A DNA stretch of 64,000 bases from Mesorhizobium sp. J428 (GTDB lineage: Bacteria; Pseudomonadota; Alphaproteobacteria; Rhizobiales; Rhizobiaceae), in assembly GCF_024699925.1 (NCBI RefSeq), contig NZ_JAJOMX010000001.1, positions 3,572,001 to 3,636,000 of the forward strand, written 5' to 3'. The notes below the pieces were generated by a model. It was not told where the DNA came from and did not search any database. It worked only from the letters and a program-made list of their open reading frames with translations. The position numbers and the translations under genes are program-made. The stretch's first letter is position 1. Every line of letters begins with the position of its first letter. Of the stretch, positions 8,377-18,221 are shown in pieces.

Positions 8377-8572
8377 GACCCCCCTCTGGCCTGCCGGCCA
8401 TCTCCCCCTCAAGGGGGAGATCGGCTGTCGCGAGCGATTTCGCCAATCGCGGACGTTGCCGTTCTGTCGGCTTGCGGGTTCAGGATTTTTGTCCGTCACA
8501 GGTTGAGGCAGGTGCCGAAACTGCCAATCTCCCCCCTTGAGGGGGAGATGGCCGGCAGGCCAAAGGGGGTGC
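8377..8572. repeat. Rhizobial-type intergenic palindromic repeat element
   Basis: Two copies of the same roughly 45-base unit face each other across about 100 bases. The left copy (about 8378-8425) reads through CTGGCCTGCCGGCCATCT and a CCCCCTCAAGGGGG palindrome. The right copy (about 8523-8572) is its reverse complement with a few changes. Each unit also contains its own short palindromes (TGGCCTGCCGGCCA, CTCCCCCTCAAGGGGGAG). Such GC-rich palindromes recur between genes in Mesorhizobium relatives. This one fills the hisS-hisZ gap and would fold strongly in RNA. Confidence 0.75.
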
Positions 8573-8596
8573 GTTCACGCGGCGCATTCGTCGAGC

Positions 8597-9706
8597 ATGA
8601 CCGCGCTCGCCCAGTCCATCCTCTCCCTCTTCGCCGAGCGCGGCGCGCAGATGATTGACGTGCCGATGCTGCAGCCGGCCGATCCGTTTCTCGACATCGC
8701 GGGAGAGGACCTGCGCCGGCGCATCTTCCTCACCGAGAGCGAGACGGGCGAGACGCTGTGCCTAAGGCCCGAATTCACCATCCCGGTCTGCCTCGATCAC
8801 ATCGCCAACCGCGCCGCCACGCCGCGCCGCTATGCTTATCTCGGCGAGGTGTTCCGCCAGCGCCGCGACGGCGAGAGCGAGTTCGTCCAGGCGGGGATCG
8901 AGGATCTCGGCGATCCGGACACGGCGCGTGCCGACGCCCGCTCGCTCGCCGACGCGCATGCGCTGCTGGCGATGGCGCTGCCTGGCCTGCCGCTGGCCGT
9001 GACGCTCGGCGACCAGACCGTGTTCGAGGCGGTGCTGGCGGCGCTGGGCCTGCCGCGCGGCTGGCAGAAGCGGCTGGCGCGCGCCTTCGGCTCGGCGGAG
9101 ATGGTGAAGGCAGCCCTTGCCGACCTCGCGGACCCGCCTGCCGGCCGCGGCCTTGCCGGCGAGGCAAACCTGATCGCGGCTTCCGGCGACCGCGCCGCAC
9201 TTGCCGCCTTCATCGAGGGCGAGATGCGCGAGGCGGGCATTTCGCCGTCGGCCGGCCGCACGCCCGAGGAGATCGCGCGGCGGCTGATCGAGAAGGCCGA
9301 GCTGTCGCGCCTGCGGTTGACGCCAGCGCAGCTCGACGCGCTGAAGACCTTCCTCGCGATTCACGTGCCGCTGGCCGAGGCATCGCCGGCGCTCGCCCGT
9401 TTCGCAGCCTCCTCCGGCATCGTGCTGGGCCAGGCGCTAGACCTGTTCTCGGCCCGCGCCGACGCGATCCTGTCGAACGGTCTGAAGGCGAAGGACATCG
9501 CCTATGACGCGGCGTTCGGCCGTCCGCTGGACTATTACACCGGCGTCGTCTTCGAGATCGCGACGCCCGGCGGGCCGCGCCCGCTGGTCGGCGGCGGCCG
9601 CTACGACCGGCTGCTGACGCTGCTGGGGGCCGAAAGGCCGATCCCCGGCGTCGGCTTCTCCGTCTGGCTGGACCGGATCGAGAAGGCGCGGGAGGGCAGG
9701 GGATGA
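8597..9706 (+). CDS. hisZ: ATP phosphoribosyltransferase regulatory subunit HisZ
   Basis: A histidyl-tRNA-synthetase paralogue without charging activity that forms a complex with short HisG and is needed for the first step of histidine synthesis and its feedback control. It keeps the class II fold: [13 protein letters not shown] at the start, [14 protein letters not shown] (motif-2-like), and [12 protein letters not shown] with GGGRYDRLL near the end. From ATG 8597 it is 369 residues, a usual length. An upstream extension would translate the palindromic repeat, so I rejected it. Its ATGA overlap with hisG implies coupled translation. Confidence 0.93.
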   Translation: MTALAQSILSLFAERGAQMIDVPMLQPADPFLDIAGEDLRRRIFLTESETGETLCLRPEFTIPVCLDHIANRAATPRRYAYLGEVFRQRRDGESEFVQAGIEDLGDPDTARADARSLADAHALLAMALPGLPLAVTLGDQTVFEAVLAALGLPRGWQKRLARAFGSAEMVKAALADLADPPAGRGLAGEANLIAASGDRAALAAFIEGEMREAGISPSAGRTPEEIARRLIEKAELSRLRLTPAQLDALKTFLAIHVPLAEASPALARFAASSGIVLGQALDLFSARADAILSNGLKAKDIAYDAAFGRPLDYYTGVVFEIATPGGPRPLVGGGRYDRLLTLLGAERPIPGVGFSVWLDRIEKAREGRG

Positions 9707-10392
9707 GCATCACCATCGCGCTGCCCTCGAAGGGCCGGATGAAGGACGACGCGGTCGCGAGCCTGGCGAAGGCGGGGATCGAGGTGCTGCCGACTACCGA
9801 TGCGCGCGCCTACAAGACCCGCGTGAAGGGCCGCGACGATGTCGAGGTGGCGTTCCTGTCGGCCTCCGAGATCGCCCGCGAGCTGGCGCAGGGCACGGTC
9901 GATCTCGGCGTCACCGGCGAGGACCTGGTGCGCGAGGCGGTGTCCGACTGGTCGGCGCGCATGGGCATCGAGGCGCGGCTGGGCTTCGGGCGGGCGGATG
10001 TGGTGGTGGCGGTGCCCGAGGTCTGGTTCGACGTCTCGACCATGGCCGACCTCGACGACGTCGCCGCCGATTTCCGCCAGCGCCACGGCCGGCGGCTGCG
10101 CATCGCGACCAAATACTGGCGGCTGACGCAGCAGTTCTTCTCGCAGAAACACGGCATCCAGGTCTACCGTATCGTCGAAAGCCTCGGCGCGACCGAGGGC
10201 GCGCCGGCCGCGGGGCAGGCGGACGTCATCGTCGACATCACCTCCACCGGCTCGACGCTGAAGGCCAACCGGCTGAAGATCCTCGACGACGGGGTGATCC
10301 TGGAATCGGAAGCCTGCCTCGTCTCGTCGAAAAAGGTGCGCGGCGAGGCGGACGCGGCGACGCTCGCCGAGGTCGTCTCGCGCTTCGGCTAG
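9703..10392 (+). CDS. hisG: ATP phosphoribosyltransferase catalytic subunit, short form
   Basis: Catalyses ATP + PRPP to phosphoribosyl-ATP, the committed step of histidine synthesis. At 229 residues it lacks the C-terminal regulatory domain of long HisG, which fits the presence of hisZ immediately upstream. Recognisable parts are [12 protein letters not shown] at the N-terminus, [12 protein letters not shown] and the PRPP-binding [16 protein letters not shown]. The start overlaps hisZ by four bases. Its TAG stop shares the palindrome CTAG with the TAG stop of the convergent DoxX gene. Confidence 0.95.
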   Translation: MSITIALPSKGRMKDDAVASLAKAGIEVLPTTDARAYKTRVKGRDDVEVAFLSASEIARELAQGTVDLGVTGEDLVREAVSDWSARMGIEARLGFGRADVVVAVPEVWFDVSTMADLDDVAADFRQRHGRRLRIATKYWRLTQQFFSQKHGIQVYRIVESLGATEGAPAAGQADVIVDITSTGSTLKANRLKILDDGVILESEACLVSSKKVRGEADAATLAEVVSRFG

Positions 10393-10811
10393 CCGTTCTC
10401 GGCCAGCGGCGACACCTTGTTGCGCCGCTTGAGCCACGCGTCGAGCGACAGGACACCGCCGCCTAACAGCGCGACGAGGATCAGCCCGCCGGCCACGGCG
10501 ATGTCCTTGAGCAGCATCTGCTGGTGCGTGAAGACATCCGTCGTCTGTCCATAATGGCCGACATAGGTGGCGAACAGGCAGAAGGCGGCGAGCACGGCGG
10601 CGACGATCCGCGTCTGGAAGCCGACGACCAAGAGCGCGCCGGCGGCGATCTCGAACAGCGCCGTGACGATCGCGACCAGAAAGGGCACCGGCAGGCCAAG
10701 CCCGCCGAAGTAGGCCGAGGCGCCGGGCAGATCCATCAGCGCGCCGTAGCCGCTGGCCAGGAACATCAGCGCGATCATGATCCGCGCCACCAGAAGGCCG
10801 GTATTGGTCAT
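10389..10811 (-). CDS. DoxX family membrane protein
   Basis: A 140-residue, four-helix integral membrane protein of the DoxX family ([39 protein letters not shown]). Members have been linked to redox and membrane-stress functions, but no single activity is established. I use ATG 10811 (MTNTGLL); the in-frame region upstream to 10862 is basic and not family-like. A paralogue lies just upstream on the same strand, sharing the VGFQTRI segment, so the pair looks like a local duplication. Confidence 0.85.
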   Translation of the reverse strand: MTNTGLLVARIMIALMFLASGYGALMDLPGASAYFGGLGLPVPFLVAIVTALFEIAAGALLVVGFQTRIVAAVLAAFCLFATYVGHYGQTTDVFTHQQMLLKDIAVAGGLILVALLGGGVLSLDAWLKRRNKVSPLAENG

Positions 10812-10869
10812 GGAAGCCGTCTCCCCCAACGGAATGCGACGGACTTTACGCCTTTTCCCCACGAACGAA

Positions 10870-10894
10870 AACGCCCGGCGCGAGGCCGGGCGTT
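10870..10894 (-). terminator. Hairpin between the two DoxX genes
   Basis: AACGCCCGGC (10870-10879) and GCCGGGCGTT (10885-10894) form a perfect 10-bp stem with a 5-base loop, starting 24 bases after the stop of the upstream DoxX gene. The following minus-strand bases (TTCGTTCG) are only weakly T-rich, so it may act as an incomplete terminator or an RNA-stability stem. Confidence 0.5.
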
Positions 10895-10917
10895 CGAGGC
10901 AGGGAAGGAATGCGGGC

Positions 10918-11349
10918 TTAGGCGACCTTGCCGAGGCGGGCGTCGACCGACAGCGCGCCGGGGCCGGAGGCGATCAGCGCCAGAAAGCCGCCGGCGATGG
11001 TCAGGTTCTTCATGAAGATGAGCTGGTTCATCATCGACAGCATGCCGTTGGCGGCTTCCGGGAAGTCCGGGATGGCGATCGGGCCGAAATGGAACCAGAA
11101 AGCGGTGAAGGCGCAGAACAGCGCGAGCAGCGCGGCCGCGATGCGGGTCTGGAAGCCGACGAGGATGGCGATGCCGGTCAGCGTCTCGAAGATGGCCGAG
11201 AGCCAGGCGAGCAGCGTCGGGGCGGGGAGGTTGACCGAGGCGATGTAGCCGGCGGTGCCTTCGATCGAGCCAAACTTCTGCAGGCCGGCGGCGATGAACA
11301 TGAATGCGAGCAGGATGCGCGCGACGAGGAGAAGGATGTTGCTGTTCAT
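10918..11349 (-). CDS. DoxX family membrane protein, second copy
   Basis: A 143-residue protein with four hydrophobic helices (ILLLVARILLAFMFIAAGLQKFG; ETLTGIAILVGFQTRIAAALLALFCAF). It aligns by eye with the neighbouring DoxX protein, including the FE-TGIA-VGFQTRI block and the C-terminal VDARL versus LDAWL end. The start is ATG 11349. The C-terminal half has a Met-rich stretch (NGMLSMMNQLIFMKNL). The role is not known beyond family membership. Confidence 0.85.
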   Translation of the reverse strand: MNSNILLLVARILLAFMFIAAGLQKFGSIEGTAGYIASVNLPAPTLLAWLSAIFETLTGIAILVGFQTRIAAALLALFCAFTAFWFHFGPIAIPDFPEAANGMLSMMNQLIFMKNLTIAGGFLALIASGPGALSVDARLGKVA

Positions 11350-11474
11350 GGAGTGGATCTCTGTTGAGGACGTCGATCCACCCCATACAAGCTTCGCCGA
11401 CGGCTGGCAGGCCCCCGCGCGCCTGACTCAGTGTTCAGTGAAAGAGAACAATCACGAAATTTTGTTCACAGGCC

Positions 11475-12866
11475 TCAGCCGGGGCTGATCATCAGCTCCG
11501 GCCGCACGATGCGGTCGTAGTCGGAGGCCGAGACGAGGCCCGTCTTCAGCGCTTCCTCGCGCAGCGTCGTGCCGTTCTTGTGCGCGGTCTTGGCGATCTT
11601 GGCGGCATTGTCGTAGCCAATGGTCGGCGCGAGCGCGGTGACCAGCATCAGCGAGCGGTTGACACCCTCGCGGATGTTGTCCTCCCGTGCCTCGATGCCG
11701 ACGACGCAGTTGTCGGTGAAGGACACTGCGGCGTCGGAGATGAGCTGCACCGACTGGAGGAAGTTGTAGGCCATCACCGGGTTGAACACGTTCAGCTCGA
11801 AATGGCCCTGGCTGCCGGCGAAGGTGACGGCGGCATGGTTGCCGAAGACATGGACGCAGACCTGCGTCAGCGCTTCGCACTGGGTCGGGTTGACCTTGCC
11901 CGGCATGATCGACGAACCGGGTTCGTTCTCTGGCAGCGACAGCTCGCCGAGGCCCGCGCGCGGGCCGGAGCCGAGGAAACGGATGTCGTTGGCGATCTTG
12001 AACAGCGCTGCCGCGGTGGCGTTGATGGCGCCGTGCGAGAAGACCATCGCATCGTGCGCGGCGAGCGCCTCGAACTTGTTCGGCGCAGTGACGAAGGGCA
12101 GCTTGGTGATCTTCGCGATCCGCTTGGCAACCTTCTCGTCGAAGCCGATCGGCGCGTTGAGGCCCGTGCCGACGGCGGTGCCGCCCTGCGCCAGCTCGTA
12201 GAGGCCCGGCAGCGTCGCCTCGATGCGCTTGATCGACGAAGCGACCTGCGCGGCATAGCCGCCGAATTCCTGGCCGAGCGTCAGAGGCGTGGCGTCCTGG
12301 GTGTGGGTGCGGCCGATCTTGACGATCTTGGCGAACTTCTTCGACTTCTTGTCGAGCGCCTTGTGAAGGTGCTTCAGCGCCGGGATGAGGTCGTGGACGA
12401 TCCGCTCCGCGCAGGCGACATGCATGGCGGTCGGATAGGTGTCGTTGGACGACTGGCTCATGTTGACGTGGTCGTTCGGATGCACCGGCTTCTTGGAGCC
12501 CATCTGCCCGCCCAGCATCTCGATCGCGCGGTTCGAGATCACCTCGTTGGCGTTCATGTTCGACTGCGTGCCCGAGCCGGTCTGCCATACGACGAGCGGG
12601 AAGTGCTCGTTCAGCTTGCCGTCGATCACTTCCTGCGCCGCGTCGACGATCGCCTTGCCGATCGCGGGGTCGAGCCGCTTCAGCTCCATGTTCGCCTCCG
12701 CCGCGGCGCGCTTGACGATGCCGAGCGCGCGCACGACCGACATGGGCTGCTTTTCCCAGCCGATCTTGAAGTTGCCGAGCGACCGCTGCGCCTGCGCGCC
12801 CCAGTATCGGTCCGCCTGGACCTCGATGGGTCCGAATGTATCGGTCTCGGTGCGGGTCTTGGACAA
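11475..12866 (-). CDS. fumC: Class II fumarate hydratase
   Basis: TCA-cycle enzyme for fumarate + water to L-malate, iron-independent and tetrameric. The 463-residue protein shows the family blocks in order: [11 protein letters not shown] at the N-terminus, [15 protein letters not shown] at about 95-110, the [20 protein letters not shown] block, TAVGTGLN, and the signature [11 protein letters not shown], whose SS loop carries the catalytic serine. It is complete. The next gene on the same strand begins about 125 bases further, so it may be a single-gene unit. Confidence 0.96.
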   Translation of the reverse strand: MSKTRTETDTFGPIEVQADRYWGAQAQRSLGNFKIGWEKQPMSVVRALGIVKRAAAEANMELKRLDPAIGKAIVDAAQEVIDGKLNEHFPLVVWQTGSGTQSNMNANEVISNRAIEMLGGQMGSKKPVHPNDHVNMSQSSNDTYPTAMHVACAERIVHDLIPALKHLHKALDKKSKKFAKIVKIGRTHTQDATPLTLGQEFGGYAAQVASSIKRIEATLPGLYELAQGGTAVGTGLNAPIGFDEKVAKRIAKITKLPFVTAPNKFEALAAHDAMVFSHGAINATAAALFKIANDIRFLGSGPRAGLGELSLPENEPGSSIMPGKVNPTQCEALTQVCVHVFGNHAAVTFAGSQGHFELNVFNPVMAYNFLQSVQLISDAAVSFTDNCVVGIEAREDNIREGVNRSLMLVTALAPTIGYDNAAKIAKTAHKNGTTLREEALKTGLVSASDYDRIVRPELMISPG

Positions 12867-12975
12867 GCGGTCTCTCCAGCGTTCTGCAATGACGTGTGCG
12901 ACGTATCCGCTGGACGCCGTGCGTTCAAGCGGTCAGGCCGGGGAGAGGCACGACAAAATCGTTTGAAAGAGATGC

Positions 12976-12992
12976 GGCCGCCGACGGCGGCC
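12976..12992 (-). terminator. Short GC hairpin after the diguanylate cyclase gene
   Basis: GGCCGCC-GAC-GGCGGCC forms a 7-bp perfect stem that begins at the last base of the stop codon. The downstream minus-strand bases (GCATCTCTTTC) are mildly T-rich. It is a weak terminator candidate. Confidence 0.35.
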
Positions 12993-14059
12993 TAATCCTT
13001 GCGGTAGATGAACCAGTTCTTCCGCGCCTTGCCGTCCACGAGGGACGAGTGGCGGGTGATCTGGTTGCGGCCACTGACCTTCGAGGCATAGAGCGCGCGG
13101 TCGGCCTTGATGTAGAGATCCTCGGGGCCGGCGGCCTCCGAGGCCATGCAGATGCCCAGGGAGATCGTCACCGGGCCGCAGCTCATGCCCGTGTCGGTGC
13201 TGACGAAGGGGGCAGCCTCGATCGCAGTGCGGATCGCCTCTGCCACCCGCGAGATGCCTTCCTCGCTCATGCCCTCGCCGATGATGGCGAATTCCTCGCC
13301 GCCGGTGCGTGCGACGAACATGCCGGGCTGAACATTCGAGCCGATGATATCGGCGACGATCTGCAGGATGCGGTCGCCGACGGGATGGCCGTGGCGGTCG
13401 TTGAAATCCTTGAAGCGGTCGATGTCGGCGATGATGAGGGCGCTGAACATGCGGCCCTTCTCGCTGTCGTAGATCGAGGCGAGGGCGCGGTCGAAGGCGC
13501 GCCGGTTCCAGATCTGCGTCAGCGGGTCGGTGTCGGCGAGTTTCTTGTATTCCTCAAGCGTGACCTTGACCTTCTCGAGCTCTGCCGACTTGTCGATGAT
13601 CGACGTCTCGATCTGGCGGCCCTGTTCCAGGGCAATTTCGGTGGCGGCCGACATGATGCCGACGATCCGCAAGAGGATATCCTGTGTGATCTGGCTGTTG
13701 AGCCCGCCGGAGGTCTTGCCGAGAATGCTGCCGTATTTCTCGAGCGAGGAACGCTCGCGCCGCAAGAGCGACATCACCTCCTCGATCTTCGTCGCGACCT
13801 GATCGCGCGCTTCCTCCAGCACGTTCCGGCCGTTGGTTCCGGCGAAGTATTTCCGTCCAATCCCGTCCAGCTGGTCCTGCGTCGGCATGGGGCCGAGCGC
13901 GCGGACATCGTCGCACAGCGCGTCGTTGGAACCGGTGCAAATCTCGTAGAAGATCTCATAATTGCGGGGCAGGCCGATGATGCCCATCTGGCGCATCGTC
14001 ATCGCGATCTTCGTCGCAATGTCGGCTGGTTGAAAGCTGTTCGCCGCTGCCGTCCGCAT
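12992..14059 (-). CDS. Diguanylate cyclase (GGDEF domain)
   Basis: Makes cyclic di-GMP from two GTP. The cytosolic protein (355 residues from ATG 14059, MRTAAANSF) has an N-terminal helical region with a coiled-coil-like part (about 90-180, SSIIDKSAELEKVKVTLEEYKKLAD). A GGDEF domain follows with DPLTQIWNRRAFD, DIDRFKDFNDRHGHPVGD and the active-site GGEEF at about residue 253. I see no RxxD inhibitory site before GGEEF, so product feedback may be absent. The earlier start at 14122 would add 21 Arg/Gly-rich residues. No membrane segments are evident. Confidence 0.9.
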   Translation of the reverse strand: MRTAAANSFQPADIATKIAMTMRQMGIIGLPRNYEIFYEICTGSNDALCDDVRALGPMPTQDQLDGIGRKYFAGTNGRNVLEEARDQVATKIEEVMSLLRRERSSLEKYGSILGKTSGGLNSQITQDILLRIVGIMSAATEIALEQGRQIETSIIDKSAELEKVKVTLEEYKKLADTDPLTQIWNRRAFDRALASIYDSEKGRMFSALIIADIDRFKDFNDRHGHPVGDRILQIVADIIGSNVQPGMFVARTGGEEFAIIGEGMSEEGISRVAEAIRTAIEAAPFVSTDTGMSCGPVTISLGICMASEAAGPEDLYIKADRALYASKVSGRNQITRHSSLVDGKARKNWFIYRKD

Positions 14060-14260
14060 ATTCGCCCCGATGTTTCGCGTCCGGGTTGAAAGGCCGTACC
14101 GTCCCTCAGGCCCGGCGGCCATAGACCCGCGCGCTCAGGTCCGTCCCACACCGGATCTGCCGCTGCGTGAACATCTAAGGTATGCGCGCTAATATGCGGT
14201 TAATCTGCTGGTATCCCGAAGGTGCGGCCAGTGTGAAATGCGATTTTTCTGCAACTTATG

Positions 14261-14283
14261 GGGGCGGCGTGCAACGCCGCCCC
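14261..14283 (-). terminator. Probable terminator of the CsbD gene
   Basis: GGGGCGGCG (14261-14269) and CGCCGCCCC (14275-14283) form a 9-bp stem with a 5-base loop, 25 bases downstream of the CsbD stop. There is no long U tract. The rest of 14060-14260 contains nothing I can name. Confidence 0.5.
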
Positions 14284-14307
14284 AAATGTTCGTTCGCAGC
14301 GATCCGC

Positions 14308-14487
14308 TCAGAGAGCCTTCTTGACCTTTTCCTTCACGTCGCCGAACCCTTTCTGGATCTTTCCGGTAGTCTTCTCCGCCTTGCCCTTGGCCTCGGTGCT
14401 TCGATTGCCGGTGGCTTTGCCCACGGCTTCCTTAACGGAGCCCGTGGCCTGCTTGGCGGCGCCCTTGACCTGATCCTTATTCACCAT
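14308..14487 (-). CDS. CsbD family stress protein, 59 residues
   Basis: Translation of 14487 to 14308 gives a small, very basic, Lys/Gly/Ala-rich protein beginning MVNKDQVKGAAKQATGSVKEA and continuing with repeated KG-KA-TG units to a KKAL end. This is the CsbD fold signature: K-QVKGAAKQATG followed by a G-AEK-G-IQK-G-VKEK repeat. CsbD proteins are small, stress-induced (sigma-B general stress in Bacillus; abundant in stationary phase in proteobacteria) and of unknown mechanism. GGAG lies eight bases before the ATG. It is short enough to be missed by length-filtered gene calls. Confidence 0.88.
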   Translation of the reverse strand: MVNKDQVKGAAKQATGSVKEAVGKATGNRSTEAKGKAEKTTGKIQKGFGDVKEKVKKAL

Positions 14488-14557
14488 GTCGCTTTCTCCC
14501 GGCTCCTGGATCGGAGCGCGACTGAAACGCGGCAGGCACCGCGCGGTTCCGGCACGG

Positions 14558-15085
14558 TCAGATCGGCTTGTACATAATCGTCGTCGAATCGAATTCTTGC
14601 CCCCTGGGATCGAGGCAGTAGCCGGGGATCACGCCGCTGGTGAGATAGCCGATCGATGCATAGAGCGGTTCGGCATGATCGCCCGTGCGCGTGTCGAGTG
14701 TGAGCAGACGGCGGCCGAGCGCCTGCGCCTCCTGCTCGACCCGCAGCATCAGCAGCCGCGCCAGACCACGGCGACGGAAGTCGGGATGCACCATCAGCTT
14801 GCGCACCTCCGCCCGGTGCGGCTGGTTGGGCGGCGTGTCGTAGTCGAGCTGGACGGCGCCGGCGATGCGTCCTCCGGCACGTGCGACGAGCAGGAGCAGG
14901 TTGCCGCCGTCGAGCCGGGGCAGAACCTTCCTCGCCCAGAAGTCCGCGCCGTCGGCCTGCGAATAGGGAAGGATGTAGCCGATGCTCGCGCCGGCATGGA
15001 CGCAGGCATGCATCATCTCGCCCAACGCTTCGATGTTTGCAGCGACGTCGTCGCGTCCGAATTCCGTGATGGCGAAGTTTGTCAT
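14558..15085 (-). CDS. GNAT family N-acetyltransferase
   Basis: A 175-residue acetyl-CoA-dependent acyltransferase. The acetyl-CoA-binding motif A is seen as VRKLMVHPDFRRRGLARLLMLRVEQEA (Q/RxxGxG/A type), and motif B as LLTLDTRTGDHAEPLYASIGYLTSGVIPGYCL. The substrate cannot be deduced. I start it at ATG 15085, five bases after the XRE-cupin regulator stop, which makes a tight two-gene unit. A longer open frame running upstream to 15868 overlaps the regulator antiphase and is a shadow. Confidence 0.88.
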   Translation of the reverse strand: MTNFAITEFGRDDVAANIEALGEMMHACVHAGASIGYILPYSQADGADFWARKVLPRLDGGNLLLLVARAGGRIAGAVQLDYDTPPNQPHRAEVRKLMVHPDFRRRGLARLLMLRVEQEAQALGRRLLTLDTRTGDHAEPLYASIGYLTSGVIPGYCLDPRGQEFDSTTIMYKPI

Positions 15086-15090
15086 GGCGA

Positions 15091-15663
15091 TCACGCGATA
15101 AATAGGAGGTATTTCGCGCCCGCGTCGACCGGCGTCTCGAACCGGCTTTCGCCGTGGAGCTGGTAGCGCAGGCAGTCTCCGGGCACGAGATCGTGGCGCT
15201 TGCCCTCGATCGTCAGTGAAAGCGCGCCTTCCCGCAGCAGGAGATGGTGTTCGAGGCCCGGGCGCGGCGGCAGGGGATAGTCGATGCGCGTGCCGGCCCG
15301 CAGTTCGCATTCCAGCACTTCTCCCGCTAGCGCCGCGGAGGGCGGCGACAGCGAACGGCGGACAAAGCCGGCGGCTCTGTCCTCCCAAACCGGCTGCGAG
15401 CCGGTCCTGACCAGCGGTTCGAACCGTTCCTCGACCATTCGCATCAGCCGCGACATCGTCAGTCCGTAGGCGGCGCACAGACGCCCCAGCGCCTGGGCGG
15501 TCGGGCTGACCTCGGCATTTTCCATCCGCGACAGGGTGGCCCGGCTGACCCCGCTCCGCGTGGCGAGTTCGTCCAGCGACCATCCGCGCTCCGTCCGCAG
15601 CGATTTCAGACGATCGGCGATCTGTCGGGCGAATGCGTCGTCTTGTAGGGAAGGAGAATCCAT
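15091..15663 (-). CDS. XRE-family transcriptional regulator with cupin domain
   Basis: A 190-residue DNA-binding protein. Residues about 8-65 form a helix-turn-helix of the Cro/C1 type (RLKSLRTERGWSLDELATRSGVSRATLSRMENAEVSPTAQALGRLC, read in two parts). The C-terminal half is a cupin sensing domain (LEHHLLLREGALSLTIEGKRHDLVPGDCLRYQLHGESRF). This architecture is common in regulators of amino-acid, polyamine or sulphur metabolism genes in proteobacteria. The GNAT gene follows at once and is the likely first target. ATG 15663 is chosen over an in-frame TTG at 15699 because that TTG is part of a -35 box. Confidence 0.9.
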   Translation of the reverse strand: MDSPSLQDDAFARQIADRLKSLRTERGWSLDELATRSGVSRATLSRMENAEVSPTAQALGRLCAAYGLTMSRLMRMVEERFEPLVRTGSQPVWEDRAAGFVRRSLSPPSAALAGEVLECELRAGTRIDYPLPPRPGLEHHLLLREGALSLTIEGKRHDLVPGDCLRYQLHGESRFETPVDAGAKYLLFIA

Positions 15664-15699
15664 AAACGGGAAAATTTCCCAGATATGAGAGTATGTCAA
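15664..15699 (-). promoter_or_regulatory. Promoter with overlapping palindrome for the XRE-cupin gene
   Basis: On the minus strand TTGACA (15699-15694) is followed by exactly 17 bases and AATTTT (15676-15671), a recognisable if weak -10. The near-perfect dyad GGGAAA-A-TTTCCC (15668-15680) covers the -10. The expected transcription start, about seven bases on, falls at or one base before the ATG at 15663. The message would therefore be leaderless, consistent with the lack of a Shine-Dalgarno sequence. Autorepression by the XRE protein is my inference. Confidence 0.55.
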
Positions 15700-15861
15700 G
15701 GGAGGGATTGCACAAGAGGGAACGCCCTCCTCGGCTTATGTCCGGGAAGGGCGTCCTGTGTCCGTCATCTTCTGTTGGAATCTCTTCCATCGTCTGATGG
15801 GACATCCATATAACGCCGGACTTTCCCGCCGGTTCCACGAAGCAACGAGATTTTTTCCGGC

Positions 15862-15894
15862 AAAACAAAAGGGCGGCCCTTTCGGACCGCCCTT
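15862..15894 (-). terminator. Rho-independent terminator of groES-groEL
   Basis: AAGGGCGG-(C)-CCTTTCGGA-CCGCCCTT forms a GC-rich stem about 30 bases past the groEL stop. On the minus strand it is followed by TTGTTTTG. The remaining gap to the XRE promoter holds only another small inverted repeat (ACGCCCT 15722-15728 / AGGGCGT 15748-15754). Confidence 0.8.
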
Positions 15895-15921
15895 CGCATT
15901 CCTGGCAGGTGACGGGACTTC

Positions 15922-17583
<1,662 letters not shown>

Positions 17584-17625
17584 TCAGGCCCGACTAAACC
17601 TGGTTGGAGAGTTACGGGCGATCGT

Positions 17626-17922
17626 TCAGACGATGATGCCCATGATGTCGGATTCCTTCATGATCAGAAGGTCTTCGCCATTGAGCTTCACTTCGGTGCC
17701 GGACCACTTGCCGAACAGCACGCGGTCGCCCGCCTTGACGTCCAGCGGAACCAGCTTGCCTGCCTCGTCGCGAGCGCCGGAACCGACGGCGACGATTTCG
17801 CCTTCCTGCGGCTTCTCCTTGGCGGTATCGGGGATGATGATCCCGCCTTTGGTCTTCTCCTCGGATTCGACCCGGCGGACGACAACGCGGTCGTGCAGCG
17901 GCCGGAACTTCGACTTTGCCAT
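17626..17922 (-). CDS. groS: 10-kDa co-chaperonin GroES
   Basis: Heptameric lid of the GroEL chamber. It has 98 residues from ATG 17922: [19 protein letters not shown], then the mobile loop [17 protein letters not shown], and [15 protein letters not shown] to the end. An in-frame extension upstream to 17988 would translate part of the CIRCE element and is rejected. It is transcribed ahead of groL. Confidence 0.97.
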   Translation of the reverse strand: MAKSKFRPLHDRVVVRRVESEEKTKGGIIIPDTAKEKPQEGEIVAVGSGARDEAGKLVPLDVKAGDRVLFGKWSGTEVKLNGEDLLIMKESDIMGIIV

Positions 17923-17977
17923 GTTCTTGATCCCTTGAGCGAAGCGGTTTGTAACGTCCGATGTTTCGGGCCGTCTG

Positions 17978-18004
17978 TTAGCACTCACCTATGGCGAGTG
18001 CTAA
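17978..18004 (-). promoter_or_regulatory. CIRCE operator (HrcA binding site)
   Basis: A perfect match to the consensus: TTAGCACTC (17978-17986), a 9-base spacer, GAGTGCTAA (17996-18004). In alphaproteobacteria this inverted repeat is bound by the repressor HrcA to hold down groESL at normal temperature. It sits 55 bases before the groES start, in the leader. Confidence 0.97.
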
Positions 18005-18013
18005 CGTGGCGGT

Positions 18014-18043
18014 GAGATAGGCCGTCGCCATTTTCATGTCAAG
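18014..18043 (-). promoter_or_regulatory. groESL promoter, RpoH-like with sigma-70-like overlap
   Basis: On the minus strand CTTGACA (18043-18037) is followed by 17 bases and TATCTC (18019-18014), preceded by C. The CTTGAC...CCTATCT pattern fits the rhizobial heat-shock sigma (RpoH) consensus, and the TTGACA box could serve the housekeeping sigma as well. CIRCE begins ten bases downstream, so the operon appears to have both RpoH and HrcA control. Confidence 0.65.
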
Positions 18044-18221
18044 GACCGAGGCCGCGATGACAGCGAAGCCGCACGAGACCGTGAGAGGACAGAACCGCTG
18101 CGGGGGCGTATGCTGCCAAATACTGCCGCGTTGATATGGCAGGCGGTAACCCGGCGATGGTTCGAGGGGGCGCCGTCGTCGCAAGGTCCGCTCCGATCCT
18201 TGGCTGTGAGGAGGAATGGCC

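Noticed and set aside
8377..8572. CRISPR-like repeat between hisS and hisZ
   Set aside because: Two inverted copies, not direct repeats with regular spacers, and no cas genes.
15091..15699. TTG 15699 as the start of the XRE-cupin gene
   Set aside because: That TTG is the first part of a good -35 box and there is no ribosome-binding sequence before it.
14558..15868. A single 436-residue protein across the GNAT and XRE regions
   Set aside because: Only the last 175 residues look like a protein family (GNAT); the rest is antiphase to the XRE-cupin gene.
17626..17988. GroES with 22 extra N-terminal residues
   Set aside because: The extension would translate part of the CIRCE element and is not in the family.
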